Source of the DNA: a virus
IMG/VR virus record: IMGVR_UViG_3300025645_000048
Location: 25,306 to 89,305 of that record
Direction: 5' to 3' (one strand)
Length of the DNA stretch: 64,000 nt
Below, piece by piece: positions 24,899-32,098 of this stretch. The first letter of the stretch is position 1. Each line of letters starts with the position of its first letter. Below the pieces are notes generated by a model that was given only the letters and a program-made list of their open reading frames with translations, made no database searches and was not told the origin of the DNA. A program made the position numbers and the translations under genes.

Positions 24899-26512
24899 AT
24901 GAGTGCACAAGGCTATATACCCAAAGACCTAACTTTTGATGAAGAAGGTCGTAAACAATTAATCCAAGGAATTACTGCAATATCTAAAGCTGTAAAAAGT
25001 ACGCTAGGCCCACGCGGTCAGACTGTACTCATTGAATCACCCGATCATGTTGGTGGAATCACAGTGACTAAGGATGGTGTGACTGTAGCCAAGTCTATAT
25101 TCCTAGACAACCCAATAGAAAACCTAGCCATACAAATGATGAAGGATGCAGCAACTAGAACTGCTAACTCTGCGGGTGATGGGACAACTACTGCAATAGT
25201 ATTAACTGAAGCGATAGTAAATGCAGGACAAGAACTATTAAAAGAAAACCATAACATCACCGAGGTGATTAAAGCAATCAACAAGCATTGTGATAAAATA
25301 ATTAGTATACTTGAAAAAGATGCCAAGAAGATTACTCCTGAAACTCTACTAGATGTTGCAACAATATCTGCCAACAACGACAAAGAGATAGGCCAGATAA
25401 TATCTGATGCCTATAAAAAAGTTGGTGCCAATGGTATAGTTACTGTAGAAAAGTCACAGAACCACGAGACCTATGCCGAGGTGACTAATGGTATAAAAGT
25501 AGATCGAGGATACTCCTCACCTATGTTTTTGAACAATCATCGTAAAGACGAGTGTGTGCTTGAAGATGTCTTGGTCTTAGTGTGTGACATAACAATTGAC
25601 AATATTCTGCAAATAGAGAATGTACTCAAACCAATCATACAACAAAACAAGAAACTACTAATCATCGCACCATGTGCTGACAATGTGGTCAACACTCTTG
25701 CGGCCAATGTGGTTCGTAATAATTTAAAAGTATGTACTGTTCTGCCTCCACAGTTTGGCTACAAAAGTCACGAGCTGATGCAAGATATAGCATTCGCGGT
25801 CGGTGCAAAAATATTCTCAGAACAAACTGGTGACGACTTAAGTCTTATAAACATGAACGACCTTGGTCATGTAGATAAAATAATAGTTGGTAAAGACTCC
25901 AGTGTGTTAATCAAGGACGCAGACATAAGCGAGGCAACACAAAACAGAATAGAAGAGCTGAAGGAACAACAACAAAATATGACAATTAAAAGCGATAAAG
26001 ACTTTATAAACGAGAGAGTGGCAAGTCTAGCTGGTGCCATTGGTTGTATATATGTCGGAGCTAATAGCGACGTGGAGCAAAAAGAAAAATTTGACCGAGT
26101 CGATGACTCGGTGTGTGCAGTTCGTAGCGCCTTGCAAGAAGGCATTATTCCCGGCGGAGGACTGGCACTATTTCATTGTGCTAGGTTTTTAAAAGAATAT
26201 ATTAAGTCATACAAGCCATTTGAGAACGAACCCAACATACAAGTAGCTGGTGAGATATTAGCCCAAGCAATACAAGTGCCATTAAAACAAATAATTATTA
26301 ATTCAGGTCAAGATGTGACTGAAATAATTAGTAAATTTCAACACATGGGAGGTAATATAGGATACGATGTTAAGAATGAAGATGTTGATGACATGTATGT
26401 GTTAGGTGTAATCGATCCACTTAAAGTAACTAAGAATGCACTGGTCAATGCAGTGTCTGTAGCCACAACAATACTATCAACTAATGCAATAATAACACAT
26501 AAACGAGCATGA
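24899..26512 (+). CDS. groEL: Phage-encoded chaperonin GroEL (Hsp60), 537 aa
   Basis: ATP-driven folding chamber. All landmark motifs are present: TLGPRG (35-40), TKDGVTVAK (57-65), GDGTTT (93-98), apical VDRGYSSPMF (201-210), the intermediate-domain aspartate in RVDDSVCAVRS (D403, equivalent to E. coli D398), and PGGGLAL (418-424). The C-terminal GGM tail of bacterial GroEL is missing and the C-terminus is basic (THKRA). Sequence is divergent throughout, with Cys-rich positions unusual for GroEL. The groES gene follows with an ATGA overlap, the reverse of the bacterial groES-groEL order. Probably folds capsid or other phage proteins, or replaces host GroEL. Confidence 0.97.
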   Translation: MSAQGYIPKDLTFDEEGRKQLIQGITAISKAVKSTLGPRGQTVLIESPDHVGGITVTKDGVTVAKSIFLDNPIENLAIQMMKDAATRTANSAGDGTTTAIVLTEAIVNAGQELLKENHNITEVIKAINKHCDKIISILEKDAKKITPETLLDVATISANNDKEIGQIISDAYKKVGANGIVTVEKSQNHETYAEVTNGIKVDRGYSSPMFLNNHRKDECVLEDVLVLVCDITIDNILQIENVLKPIIQQNKKLLIIAPCADNVVNTLAANVVRNNLKVCTVLPPQFGYKSHELMQDIAFAVGAKIFSEQTGDDLSLINMNDLGHVDKIIVGKDSSVLIKDADISEATQNRIEELKEQQQNMTIKSDKDFINERVASLAGAIGCIYVGANSDVEQKEKFDRVDDSVCAVRSALQEGIIPGGGLALFHCARFLKEYIKSYKPFENEPNIQVAGEILAQAIQVPLKQIIINSGQDVTEIISKFQHMGGNIGYDVKNEDVDDMYVLGVIDPLKVTKNALVNAVSVATTILSTNAIITHKRA

Positions 26513-26766
26513 TCCCTATAAATAAATACATTATTATCGACACAATTGAAGAGGAGATAAAGACTGACTCTGGGTTGTTATTGTCTGCAAACGACATAAA
26601 AGATTTTAGATATAAAAAAGGTAAGGTGGTGAAGCCTGGGACCAATGTAAGTGATATAGAAGAAGGGGACCTAATATACTATGACAAGATGTCTGGATAT
26701 ACTATGATAATTAACGACAAACAGTATACTATAATTCTTGAGAGAGATGTCGTTGTTGTTTTATAA
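26509..26766 (+). CDS. groES: GroES-like co-chaperonin, 85 aa
   Basis: Lid partner of GroEL. Starts with the strand MIPINKYIIIDTIEEE, has a mobile-loop-like segment IKTDSGLLLSAND (compare ETKSAGGIVL), the strand KGKVVKPGTNVSDIEEGDLI (GRVLAVG...VKVGD in bacteria) and the closing strand ILERDVVVVL. Slightly shorter than the usual 95-97 residues. Overlaps groEL by 4 nt (ATGA), so the two subunits are co-translated. Its 3' end overlaps a convergent gene by 38 nt. Confidence 0.9.
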   Translation: MIPINKYIIIDTIEEEIKTDSGLLLSANDIKDFRYKKGKVVKPGTNVSDIEEGDLIYYDKMSGYTMIINDKQYTIILERDVVVVL

Positions 26767-27214
26767 AATCATTCATCTCAATAATCGTATTACGGTAGAC
26801 CTTATCCATGTACGATGCATCATTTCTAAATAAAGGGTTAGAGTGTGCAGTCTCCGCAATCTCCTCACCATTTAATTTTTTATAAATCATTGTTATGATG
26901 CGCTTGGCCTTGTAAGTAAGCTCATAAAGTGTAGCCTTATTACCCTCACGTTTTCTCCAAACATGAATCCAGTCGTCACGAAGAAGTCTAGCAAACCTAG
27001 GATACTCCCAACTCATAACCTCTTCATACTTTTTAAACTGTTCTTTGTTGAATATATCCTCACTGTATAAAAACAATAACATCTCAAGATCAGGTGTAGA
27101 TAATTTGTACTTAGCCTTAACCCAATACCTAATGACTCTCCAGTATTTTAAATAGTTGTGGGAAGGTGTAATTCTTGATGTTGCCTTGCGCTGATAGACG
27201 CCTTTAGATTTCAT
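26729..27214 (-). CDS. Winged-helix (MarR-like) DNA-binding protein, 161 aa
   Basis: Single minus-strand gene between rightward operons. LSTPDLEMLLFLYSEDIFNK, then SWEYPRFARLLRDDWIHVWR and ATLYELTYKAKRIITMIY read as helix-turn-helix plus beta-wing of a MarR-like fold. A candidate regulator of the neighbouring late small-gene island or of the chaperonin genes. The DNA target is unknown; it is tempting to connect it to the TGTCA palindromes, but that is inference. Confidence 0.65.
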   Translation of the reverse strand: MKSKGVYQRKATSRITPSHNYLKYWRVIRYWVKAKYKLSTPDLEMLLFLYSEDIFNKEQFKKYEEVMSWEYPRFARLLRDDWIHVWRKREGNKATLYELTYKAKRIITMIYKKLNGEEIAETAHSNPLFRNDASYMDKVYRNTIIEMNDFIKQQRHLSQEL

Positions 27215-27224
27215 TAAATTAAAG

Positions 27225-27238
27225 TTAGTATATTTGTA
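27225..27238 (+). promoter_or_regulatory. Promoter-like TTAGTATATTTGTA box
   Basis: Contains TATATTTG, an exact TAnnTTTG -7 box. The 14-nt string TTAGTATATTTGTA recurs exactly at 28606 and with one change (TTAGTATATTTATA) at 35943, each time shortly before a rightward gene. No clear TTTG is visible at -33, so an activator or altered polymerase may be needed. Confidence 0.55.
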
Positions 27239-27265
27239 AATATAATTATTTTAATAACAAAAATT

Positions 27266-27361
27266 ATGGCTAAGAAAAAAGTAGTAAAAAAAGCAGCTCC
27301 AAAAAAAGTTGCAGTCAAATCGCCAAGCGTAAAGAAAGAAAGTAAAAGAGTTATTATCTAA
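27266..27361 (+). CDS. Lysine/alanine-rich basic peptide, 31 aa
   Basis: MAKKKVVKKAAPKKVAVKSP followed by SVKKESKRVII. Histone-H1-like composition (12 lysines in 31 residues). First member of the small basic gene island 27.3-29.4 kb. It may condense or neutralise DNA in the capsid, or bind RNA; unproven. Confidence 0.6.
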   Translation: MAKKKVVKKAAPKKVAVKSPSVKKESKRVII

Positions 27362-27363
27362 TA

Positions 27364-27489
27364 ATGGCTTTAAATAATTTCGTATCTTATTTGTCGAAAG
27401 GTAAAAAGAAAAGACCTGGTGTTCATAGTAAGAATGCTTCGCGTAGTCAAAATGCTTACAAGAAGGCTTATCGTGGACAAGGTAGATAA
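27364..27489 (+). CDS. GQGR-type basic small protein, 41 aa
   Basis: Contains SKGKKKRPGVHSKNASRSQN and ends YKKAYRGQGR. I recognise this pattern as a recurrent tiny protein of flavobacterial phages. A homologue with the same KRKGIHAKSK...GQGK layout is at 38241-38375 in the second lysis region. Function unknown, likely nucleic-acid binding. Confidence 0.68.
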   Translation: MALNNFVSYLSKGKKKRPGVHSKNASRSQNAYKKAYRGQGR

Positions 27490-27514
27490 AGTTTAATATT
27501 TTAAAAATATAATT

Positions 27515-27667
27515 ATGCCAACAGTAAAATCAAAATCTGGTAATAAAGTATTTCCATACAATGCAGTAGGTAAAGCACAGGCTCACCAATATGCAAAAAT
27601 GAATGGAGGTAAAGTAAAAAATAATCCAAACTACGGTATGGAGAAAAAAATGAACTCATCATATTAA
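27515..27667 (+). CDS. Small basic protein, 50 aa
   Basis: MPTVKSKSGNKVFPYNAVGK, then AQAHQYAKMNGGKVKNNPNY and a MEKKMNSSY end. The pattern (FPY...GKAQAHAYAK.NGGKV) is a common phage small-protein family of unknown function, often beside head genes. ATG at 27515 with an AT-rich leader. Confidence 0.68.
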   Translation: MPTVKSKSGNKVFPYNAVGKAQAHQYAKMNGGKVKNNPNYGMEKKMNSSY

Positions 27668-27671
27668 TATT

Positions 27672-27854
27672 ATGGCTAAAAAAGATTACAACAGTATCAA
27701 TTTTAAAAACAAAGACATTGATAAAATTATATCAAAAAGAAAACCAGTAAAAAAAATTAAAAGTCATTTATTACCACAAGGGGTTAAAAAAACTGCATGG
27801 ACAACAGTTGGATTAAATACATATCCTAAAAATATGGATCACTTGAAAAAATAA
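27672..27854 (+). CDS. Small basic protein, 60 aa
   Basis: Lysine-rich (SKRKPVKKIKSHLLPQG) with a hydrophobic/aromatic end (TAWTTVGLNTYPKNMDHLKK). 4-nt gap from the preceding gene. No family recognised. Confidence 0.62.
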   Translation: MAKKDYNSINFKNKDIDKIISKRKPVKKIKSHLLPQGVKKTAWTTVGLNTYPKNMDHLKK

Positions 27855-27857
27855 ATT

Positions 27858-27971
27858 ATGGCTAGAAAAAAGAAAATGAAGAACCCATGTTGGAAAGGTT
27901 TTATTGCATATGGAATGAAAATGAAGAACGGAAAAGAAGTTCCAAATTGTGTTCCTAAGAAAAAGAAATAA
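27858..27971 (+). CDS. Tiny PCWKG...VPNCVP motif protein, 37 aa
   Basis: The whole protein is one motif: NPCWKGFIAYGMKMKNGKEV then PNCVPKKKK. The C-x(19)-C spacing and G.K.VPNC.P signature are widespread in marine phage virion proteins, where the motif is usually fused to head proteins. The same motif occurs inside the region B portal protein (about residues 453-476). Here it stands alone as a complete gene. Confidence 0.72.
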   Translation: MARKKKMKNPCWKGFIAYGMKMKNGKEVPNCVPKKKK

Positions 27972-27973
27972 TT

Positions 27974-28249
27974 ATGCCTATAGCAAGAACCACAGGCAAA
28001 GGAGGTAACTATAGGTCCACATCATCTGGTGCGGGTATGACTGCTAGAGGGGTGGCTGCATATAAAAGAGCCAATCCTGGATCAAACCTAAAAACTGCGG
28101 TTACTGAAAAGAAACCTAGCAAAATGAGGTCAAAAAGAAGAAAGTCTTATTGCTCTAGGTCTGCTGGTCAAATGCGTATGCACAATATTAATTGTTCTAA
28201 GACTCCAGAAAAAAGAATTTGTGCAGCTCGTAGACGTTGGAGATGTTAA
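27974..28249 (+). CDS. Small Arg/Cys-rich phage protein (DUF6321-like), 91 aa
   Basis: Features the widespread pattern GMTARGVAAYKRANPGSNLK, TAVTEKKPSKMRSKRRKSYC and C-terminal ICAARRRWRC. This layout (GLT..G..AY...NPGS.LKTAVT...RR.SFC.R..G....) occurs in many aquatic phages. Cysteines at the end of each block suggest a zinc site. Role unknown; basic, so nucleic-acid binding is likely. Confidence 0.75.
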   Translation: MPIARTTGKGGNYRSTSSGAGMTARGVAAYKRANPGSNLKTAVTEKKPSKMRSKRRKSYCSRSAGQMRMHNINCSKTPEKRICAARRRWRC

Positions 28250-28259
28250 ATAAAAAATT

Positions 28260-28601
28260 ATGGCTAAGAAAAAAAATGATCCTGAATATATTAGACTTCG
28301 TTCTTCAACCAAGTCTAATCAAAAAATGGGTAAGAAAAAGAAAAGTAAAACTGTTTCTGAATCCTCTAATACTCCCGCTTATGGCAATAAGCCAAATGTT
28401 TCATACAGCAAAACTACAACAAAAACTAAAGGAAATAAAACTACACAAAAAAGTAAATTTAAACAGGTTAGCGAAAACAATGGTGAATTTACTAAGTATG
28501 TTTCCAGAACCAGAAATGGTAATAGAAGAGTTAGAACAAAAAAAATATCTGCAAGTAGGGCGGAAGGAATAGCTAGAAGGTTGAAGAAAAAATATAAATA
28601 A
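28260..28601 (+). CDS. Basic hypothetical protein, 113 aa
   Basis: Low-complexity Lys/Ser/Thr-rich N-terminal two thirds (SSTKSNQKMGKKKKSKTVSE) and an ordered end (EFTKYVSRTRNGNRRVRTKK, ARRLKKKYK). Probably a disordered virion or DNA-associated protein with a small basic C-terminal unit. ATG at 28260. Confidence 0.65.
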   Translation: MAKKKNDPEYIRLRSSTKSNQKMGKKKKSKTVSESSNTPAYGNKPNVSYSKTTTKTKGNKTTQKSKFKQVSENNGEFTKYVSRTRNGNRRVRTKKISASRAEGIARRLKKKYK

Positions 28602-28605
28602 AATA

Positions 28606-28619
28606 TTAGTATATTTGTA
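28606..28619 (+). promoter_or_regulatory. Second TTAGTATATTTGTA promoter-like box
   Basis: Identical 14-mer to 27225-27238, with TATATTTG at 28610-28617, 19 nt before the next ATG. Supports a local promoter family in this island. Confidence 0.55.
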
Positions 28620-28637
28620 TATATAAATTTTTAAATT

Positions 28638-28835
28638 ATGAAAAAACAAGGATATAATTCAAGACTAGATGAGTCTTTAGGTGCTAAGCATGGGAAAAAA
28701 TCTCAATCTTATAAAGATCGTAGAGATGAATCAAAAGCTATGTCTAAAAAAGAATATGGACATTCTTACGGAGGTGACTCTGGAATGTCATACAGACATT
28801 CATCTAGTTGGAAAACTCACGGTCATTTAAAATAA
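28638..28835 (+). CDS. Small charged protein, 65 aa
   Basis: KKQGYNSRLDESLGAKHGKK, then SYKDRRDESKAMSKKEYGHS and a glycine/serine/histidine-rich end. This ...LDESLG..HG......S...R..ES..M...H...Y pattern is common among phage head-region micro-proteins. Stop overlaps the next start (TAATG). Confidence 0.66.
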   Translation: MKKQGYNSRLDESLGAKHGKKSQSYKDRRDESKAMSKKEYGHSYGGDSGMSYRHSSSWKTHGHLK

Positions 28836-28990
28836 TGGCTAAGAACTTTATACAAAATGTTTTTCAAGGAGCAAAACGAAGAGGAACTCTTGGTGATTGC
28901 ACTGGGAAAAAATTTGGCAGCAAGAGTTGTCCAGTAGGAAGTAAAAAATATAATTTTGCAAAAACAATGCGCAAAATAAATAAAAAATAA
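28835..28990 (+). CDS. Small basic protein, 51 aa
   Basis: ATG at 28835 chosen for the TAATG overlap with the previous stop; an in-frame ATG nine codons earlier is less likely. NVFQGAKRRGTLGDCTGKKF, GSKSCPVGSKKYNFAKTMRK; two cysteines. Typical micro-protein of marine phages. Function unknown. Confidence 0.65.
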   Translation: MAKNFIQNVFQGAKRRGTLGDCTGKKFGSKSCPVGSKKYNFAKTMRKINKK

Positions 28991-29148
28991 TGGCTAAGAA
29001 AAAAATCAAATTAGTTAATAAAAAAATAACTAAACAAGATCCTCCTACAGCAGGCTTCGTAGAATGGCATGATAGATCACAGGAAATCAAAGATAGAATG
29101 GCTGCAAGACAGGTTGCATTAGCAAAAGAGTTTAAAAAGAAAAAATAA
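28990..29148 (+). CDS. Small basic protein, 52 aa
   Basis: MAKKKIKLVNKKITKQDPPT, then GFVEWHDRSQEIKDRMAARQ and a KKKK end. TAATG overlap with the previous gene; one base from the next start. Helical middle may be a short coiled coil. No family recognised. Confidence 0.63.
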   Translation: MAKKKIKLVNKKITKQDPPTAGFVEWHDRSQEIKDRMAARQVALAKEFKKKK

Positions 29149-29289
29149 ATGGGCAAGTTATTAGTTAAGATAGGACATTGGATTCAGAAAGTTTGGAAAA
29201 AACTTTTATGTAAATGGAACTGGTTAGTGTCAAAACTAATTATAGATGTTAAAGAATGTCCAGTCGCACAGTGTGTTTGTAAAAAATAA
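29149..29289 (+). CDS. Small Trp/Cys-rich basic protein, 46 aa
   Basis: Amphipathic N-terminal half (LLVKIGHWIQKVWKKLLCKW) and a cysteine cluster at the end (VKECPVAQCVCKK). The amphipathic tryptophan-rich helix suggests membrane association; the CxxxxCxC end might bind metal. Confidence 0.6.
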   Translation: MGKLLVKIGHWIQKVWKKLLCKWNWLVSKLIIDVKECPVAQCVCKK

Positions 29290-29291
29290 TT

Positions 29292-29438
29292 ATGAAATCA
29301 AGAGGCATAGGCGATAGTATAGAAAAATTTACCAAGGCTACTGGTATAAAAAAAGTAGTCGAAACAGTAACGAAAGGCGACTGTGGTTGTAACAAGCGTA
29401 GAGATACGTTGAACCGTATGTTTCCTTACGATAGATAA
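29292..29438 (+). CDS. Tiny CGCxKRR protein, 48 aa
   Basis: GIGDSIEKFTKATGIKKVVE followed by TKGDCGCNKRRDTLNRMFPY. The phage micro-protein pattern GLGD.I...TK.TGIK..V.......DCGC..R...LN...PY is clear. Region B has a homologue at 42124-42270 (GIKWLVDWYSKKTG, DCGCDERRKKFN). The CGC-x-x-RR core recurs widely in phage proteins; role unknown. Confidence 0.72.
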   Translation: MKSRGIGDSIEKFTKATGIKKVVETVTKGDCGCNKRRDTLNRMFPYDR

Positions 29439-29468
29439 AGAGATTTTTAACCCTCTAAATTAAATAAA

Positions 29469-30263
29469 ATGGCGTATCCTAAAATTACCGTTAACACGGG
29501 ACAAGCACTTATAGTAGTGCCAAGTGACACAATTCCAATACCAAATCCAAACTTTATAGCAGCTACAGGCGTGGGCAATCAAGTTGACAATGGAGTAAAT
29601 ACTTCTGTTGTAACAAACAAACTGGTTGACACTGGTGCAACATGGACAGCAACAACTCCACCACTTCCAGTAGTTGTTGGTGATGTTGTTTATAATACAA
29701 CAACTCCAGCAAATGCCGCAGTAACAGCTGTAGATTCTGCCACACAATTAGCTTTTGGTAGTAATATTTTTCAAGCAACACCCGAAAACTATTTAATAGT
29801 AAGACAAAATGCGTTAGTAGATGATGAAATAGATTTTGTAGCTAAAGGGGTTAAGCCTGGAGATATAGTTTTAAATACTGACAATCCAGGTATTGCTACA
29901 GTTTCAGCAGTCGTTGGTGTAGATGAATTAACCTTAAGTGCTAATATATTTGGTACAGACTCTACATACGATGACAACTTTAGAATATATTCACAAGCAG
30001 AAGGCGGTTCTAATTATCCAGCATATGGTGGCACAAATGGAGGTGTGGCTACAACATCAAACAACGAAGGGTGTTTAATATATGTAGGAGATGCAACTGC
30101 AGCTACTACTATAGCTACTCAGTTTTATAATGTAACAGTAAGAACTGTAGCTGGAGATATAATTACATTTCATAATTGTCAAGTAGGTTCTTACCTACCA
30201 ATACAATGTGTACAAGTAATGGCAACAGGAACTACAGCAGATAAACTTATAGCAATATGGTAA
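29469..30263 (+). CDS. Predicted virion surface/decoration protein, 264 aa
   Basis: Beta-rich, Thr/Val/Asn/Gly-rich protein with no charged helices: MAYPKITVNTGQALIVVPSD, repeated GD(V/I)V.NT...PA.A.VTAVDS units (two copies, about 77-100 and 131-155), and TVRTVAGDIITFHNCQVGSY near the end. The composition and repeats fit a capsid decoration or appendage protein. It precedes the lysis and tail-fibre genes and follows the small basic island. Confidence 0.65.
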   Translation: MAYPKITVNTGQALIVVPSDTIPIPNPNFIAATGVGNQVDNGVNTSVVTNKLVDTGATWTATTPPLPVVVGDVVYNTTTPANAAVTAVDSATQLAFGSNIFQATPENYLIVRQNALVDDEIDFVAKGVKPGDIVLNTDNPGIATVSAVVGVDELTLSANIFGTDSTYDDNFRIYSQAEGGSNYPAYGGTNGGVATTSNNEGCLIYVGDATAATTIATQFYNVTVRTVAGDIITFHNCQVGSYLPIQCVQVMATGTTADKLIAIW

Positions 30264-30337
30264 ATAAATATTACTACACGCAAACAAATAGTTTGTTAAA
30301 CGATGAAATAGTTTTTAATTACACTTATGTAAAATAA
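30257..30337 (+). CDS. Possible 26-aa peptide
   Basis: ATG at 30257 overlaps the preceding stop; encodes MVNKYYYTQTNSLLNDEIVF and six more residues. It fills the gap exactly to the next gene. The tyrosine/asparagine-rich composition is not strongly diagnostic. Confidence 0.35.
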   Translation: MVNKYYYTQTNSLLNDEIVFNYTYVK

Positions 30338-30342
30338 TAATA

Positions 30343-30618
30343 ATGAAAAAATTTAATCCACAAAGTAAATTTAGTTTATCAATAAAAGAACTTATAACTG
30401 GAGCACTTGGATTAGGTTCATTATTAGCTGTTTTTTTTACTCTTAAAGCTGATATTGCATTGGCAAAACAATTGCCATTACCAGAAGTCACGAAAATTGA
30501 ATTGTCTTATAAAGATGAGTTAATAAAAAATGATTTCGAAAATATGAAAGAAGATATTTCTGACATAAAAGATGACATTAAATACATAAAAGATTATATA
30601 ATAAAAAATAAAAAATAA
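30343..30618 (+). CDS. Membrane-anchored coiled-coil protein, 91 aa
   Basis: One transmembrane segment (about 17-35, LITGALGLGSLLAVFF) then a periplasmic or cytoplasmic coil (NDFENMKEDISDIKDDIKYI). Position at the head of the lysis cassette suggests a holin, antiholin or spanin-like part. It resembles the next gene in layout (TM plus coil), perhaps an old duplicate. Confidence 0.66.
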   Translation: MKKFNPQSKFSLSIKELITGALGLGSLLAVFFTLKADIALAKQLPLPEVTKIELSYKDELIKNDFENMKEDISDIKDDIKYIKDYIIKNKK

Positions 30619-30620
30619 CC

Positions 30621-30932
30621 ATGGCAACTAAGATTGGTGAAGATACTAACGTACAGCTTGATTTAAAAACAATCGGCATAATTATAGCAGGAACAATTTC
30701 TTTAGCTAGTATGTGGTTTACTTTACAAAGTGATATATCAGAATTACAAAACAAAATAGATAATTTTTCTGGAGATGAGTTTGTACAACAAATGGAGTTT
30801 AAATTTAAAGATGAGTTAATTCGTTCTAACATAGTTACAATTGATAAGCTTACTGAAAATATAAAAGAAGATGTTGAAGAAAATAAAGAAGCAATAAAAG
30901 ATTTAGAAGATAAAGTTTATAAAAAAAGATGA
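30621..30932 (+). CDS. TM plus coiled-coil protein of lysis cassette 1, 103 aa
   Basis: ATG at 30621 (ccATGg context), MATKIGEDTNVQLDLKTIGI, one TM helix IIIAGTISLASMWFTLQ (about 20-36), then a long coil ending DVEENKEAIKDLEDKV. A close homologue is at 37104-37412. In both places the stop overlaps the start of a secreted thioredoxin-fold gene as ATGA. Likely an inner-membrane anchor acting with that partner. Confidence 0.8.
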   Translation: MATKIGEDTNVQLDLKTIGIIIAGTISLASMWFTLQSDISELQNKIDNFSGDEFVQQMEFKFKDELIRSNIVTIDKLTENIKEDVEENKEAIKDLEDKVYKKR

Positions 30933-31249
30933 AAAATTTAATATGTGTTTTTTTTGTGTTTTTTTTGTGTTTTATAAATGCACAAGATTTAACATTAATG
31001 CATATAAATGCAAAATGGAATCAACCTAATAATTTTGATTTAAAGGGCATACAGAATTGTAAAGTGAGATATGCATTATTAGAAGATCAAGTCCCATCAC
31101 TCAAAGCACAAATAAAATCTGTTCCAATAATAATTTTATTAGACAAAAATGGAAAACCAAGAGGACAATGGGTTGCTAATTTAAGTTTTAAAATAACAGC
31201 GACTAAAGAAGAAATACAAGATAGAGTAAATATTATTGCTAAAGAATAG
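30929..31249 (+). CDS. Secreted thioredoxin-fold protein without CxxC, 106 aa
   Basis: Signal peptide (LICVFFVFFLCFINAQ, cleavage probably after NA) and a small domain with LTLMHINAKWNQPNNFDLKG and VPIIILLDKNGKPRGQW, matching the thioredoxin strand that carries the cis-proline (SVP). The usual WCxxC is replaced by AKWNQPN, so it is not a redox enzyme. It probably works in the periplasm near lysis. Homologue at 37409-37732. Confidence 0.75.
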   Translation: MKNLICVFFVFFLCFINAQDLTLMHINAKWNQPNNFDLKGIQNCKVRYALLEDQVPSLKAQIKSVPIIILLDKNGKPRGQWVANLSFKITATKEEIQDRVNIIAKE

Positions 31250-31253
31250 TTAA

Positions 31254-31667
31254 ATGAGAAACATAGATAAAATTATTGTCCACTGTTCAGCAACTCCAAA
31301 AGGAAAACATTTCAGTGCTGATACTATAAAGAAATGGCATTTAGAAAGAGGCTTCTCAGATATTGGTTATCATTATATTGTTCATATTGATGGAAGTATG
31401 GAGTATGGAAGAATGGTTAACATTCAAGGTGCTCATTGTAAAGGACAAAATAAATCTAGCATAGGTGTATGTTATATTGGGGGGATGGATGAAGATATGA
31501 ATGAATGGGAAGACACAAGAACTGAAGAACAAAAATCTACACTTTTAGATTTATTAAATTTATTAAAAAAATTTCATCCAAATGCAGAAATATATGGTCA
31601 CAGAGACTTTTCTACAAAAGCATGTCCTAGTTTCGATGCAAAGGAAGAATATAAATATTTAACATGA
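31254..31667 (+). CDS. T7-lysozyme-type N-acetylmuramoyl-L-alanine amidase (endolysin), 137 aa
   Basis: Cleaves the amide bond between N-acetylmuramic acid and the stem peptide (Amidase_2 family). Zinc ligands H10 (IIVHCSAT), H116 and C124 in GHRDFSTKACPSFD, with K122 in the T7 K128 position; GYHYIVHIDG is the usual substrate-side strand. Length is near T7 lysozyme (151 aa), with no extra binding domain and no signal peptide, so it needs the adjacent holin. Overlaps the holin gene by 4 nt. Confidence 0.93.
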   Translation: MRNIDKIIVHCSATPKGKHFSADTIKKWHLERGFSDIGYHYIVHIDGSMEYGRMVNIQGAHCKGQNKSSIGVCYIGGMDEDMNEWEDTRTEEQKSTLLDLLNLLKKFHPNAEIYGHRDFSTKACPSFDAKEEYKYLT

Positions 31668-32071
31668 AAAAATTATTTGCAAAAATGTTTGGTGGAGCTG
31701 GAGTCTCTATCGCAGAAAAACTAGGAGGAGTAGTTGATAAGTTTGTAAGGACTAAAGATGAAAAGGCGGAGTTTGAAAAACAAATGACAGAGATTTTTAT
31801 GTCTCATGAATTGAGTCTAGAAAAAGAAATCACATCACGTCATGCCGCAGACATGCAATCGGATTCATGGCTTTCGAAGAATATACGTCCTCTACTTACT
31901 ATTTTTAGCTTAATATTATATACACTATTTGCTATATCAGATGGCAATATAGGAGAATTTAATATAGCAAATCAGTATGTAGATCTGCTTGGACAAATTG
32001 TAATAATGAGTCTAGGTTTTTATTTTACTTCTCGAGGTATTGAAAAAACTGCAAAGATTTGGAAGAAATAA
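31664..32071 (+). CDS. Holin, GTA_holin_3TM type, 135 aa
   Basis: Cytoplasmic N-terminal helices (GGAGVSIAEKLGGVVDKFVR), then the conserved SDSWLSKNIRPLLTIFSLIL and a second hydrophobic helix VDLLGQIVIMSLGFYFTSRG. This matches the holin family PF11351 (DSW...RP...GFYFGGR..EK). Homologue with near-identical C-terminal half at 37834-38241. Confidence 0.85.
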   Translation: MKKLFAKMFGGAGVSIAEKLGGVVDKFVRTKDEKAEFEKQMTEIFMSHELSLEKEITSRHAADMQSDSWLSKNIRPLLTIFSLILYTLFAISDGNIGEFNIANQYVDLLGQIVIMSLGFYFTSRGIEKTAKIWKK

Positions 32072-32090
32072 AACAAAGCAAAAGATTTAT

Positions 32091-32098
32091 TAACTTTG
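32091..32098 (+). promoter_or_regulatory. TAACTTTG -7-like box before the tail-fibre genes
   Basis: Exact match to TAnnTTTG 16 nt before the ATG at 32114, after the end of the lysis cassette. The -33 TTTG is not at the usual spacing, so support is partial. Confidence 0.4.

Noticed and set aside
25045-26145. Open frames on the minus strand within groEL
   Set aside because: Conserved chaperonin motifs fix the coding strand; mirror frames lack motifs.
29460-29781. Cys/Trp-rich minus-strand frames opposite the virion surface protein
   Set aside because: Composition is an artefact of ACA/CCA/GCA-rich coding on the other strand.
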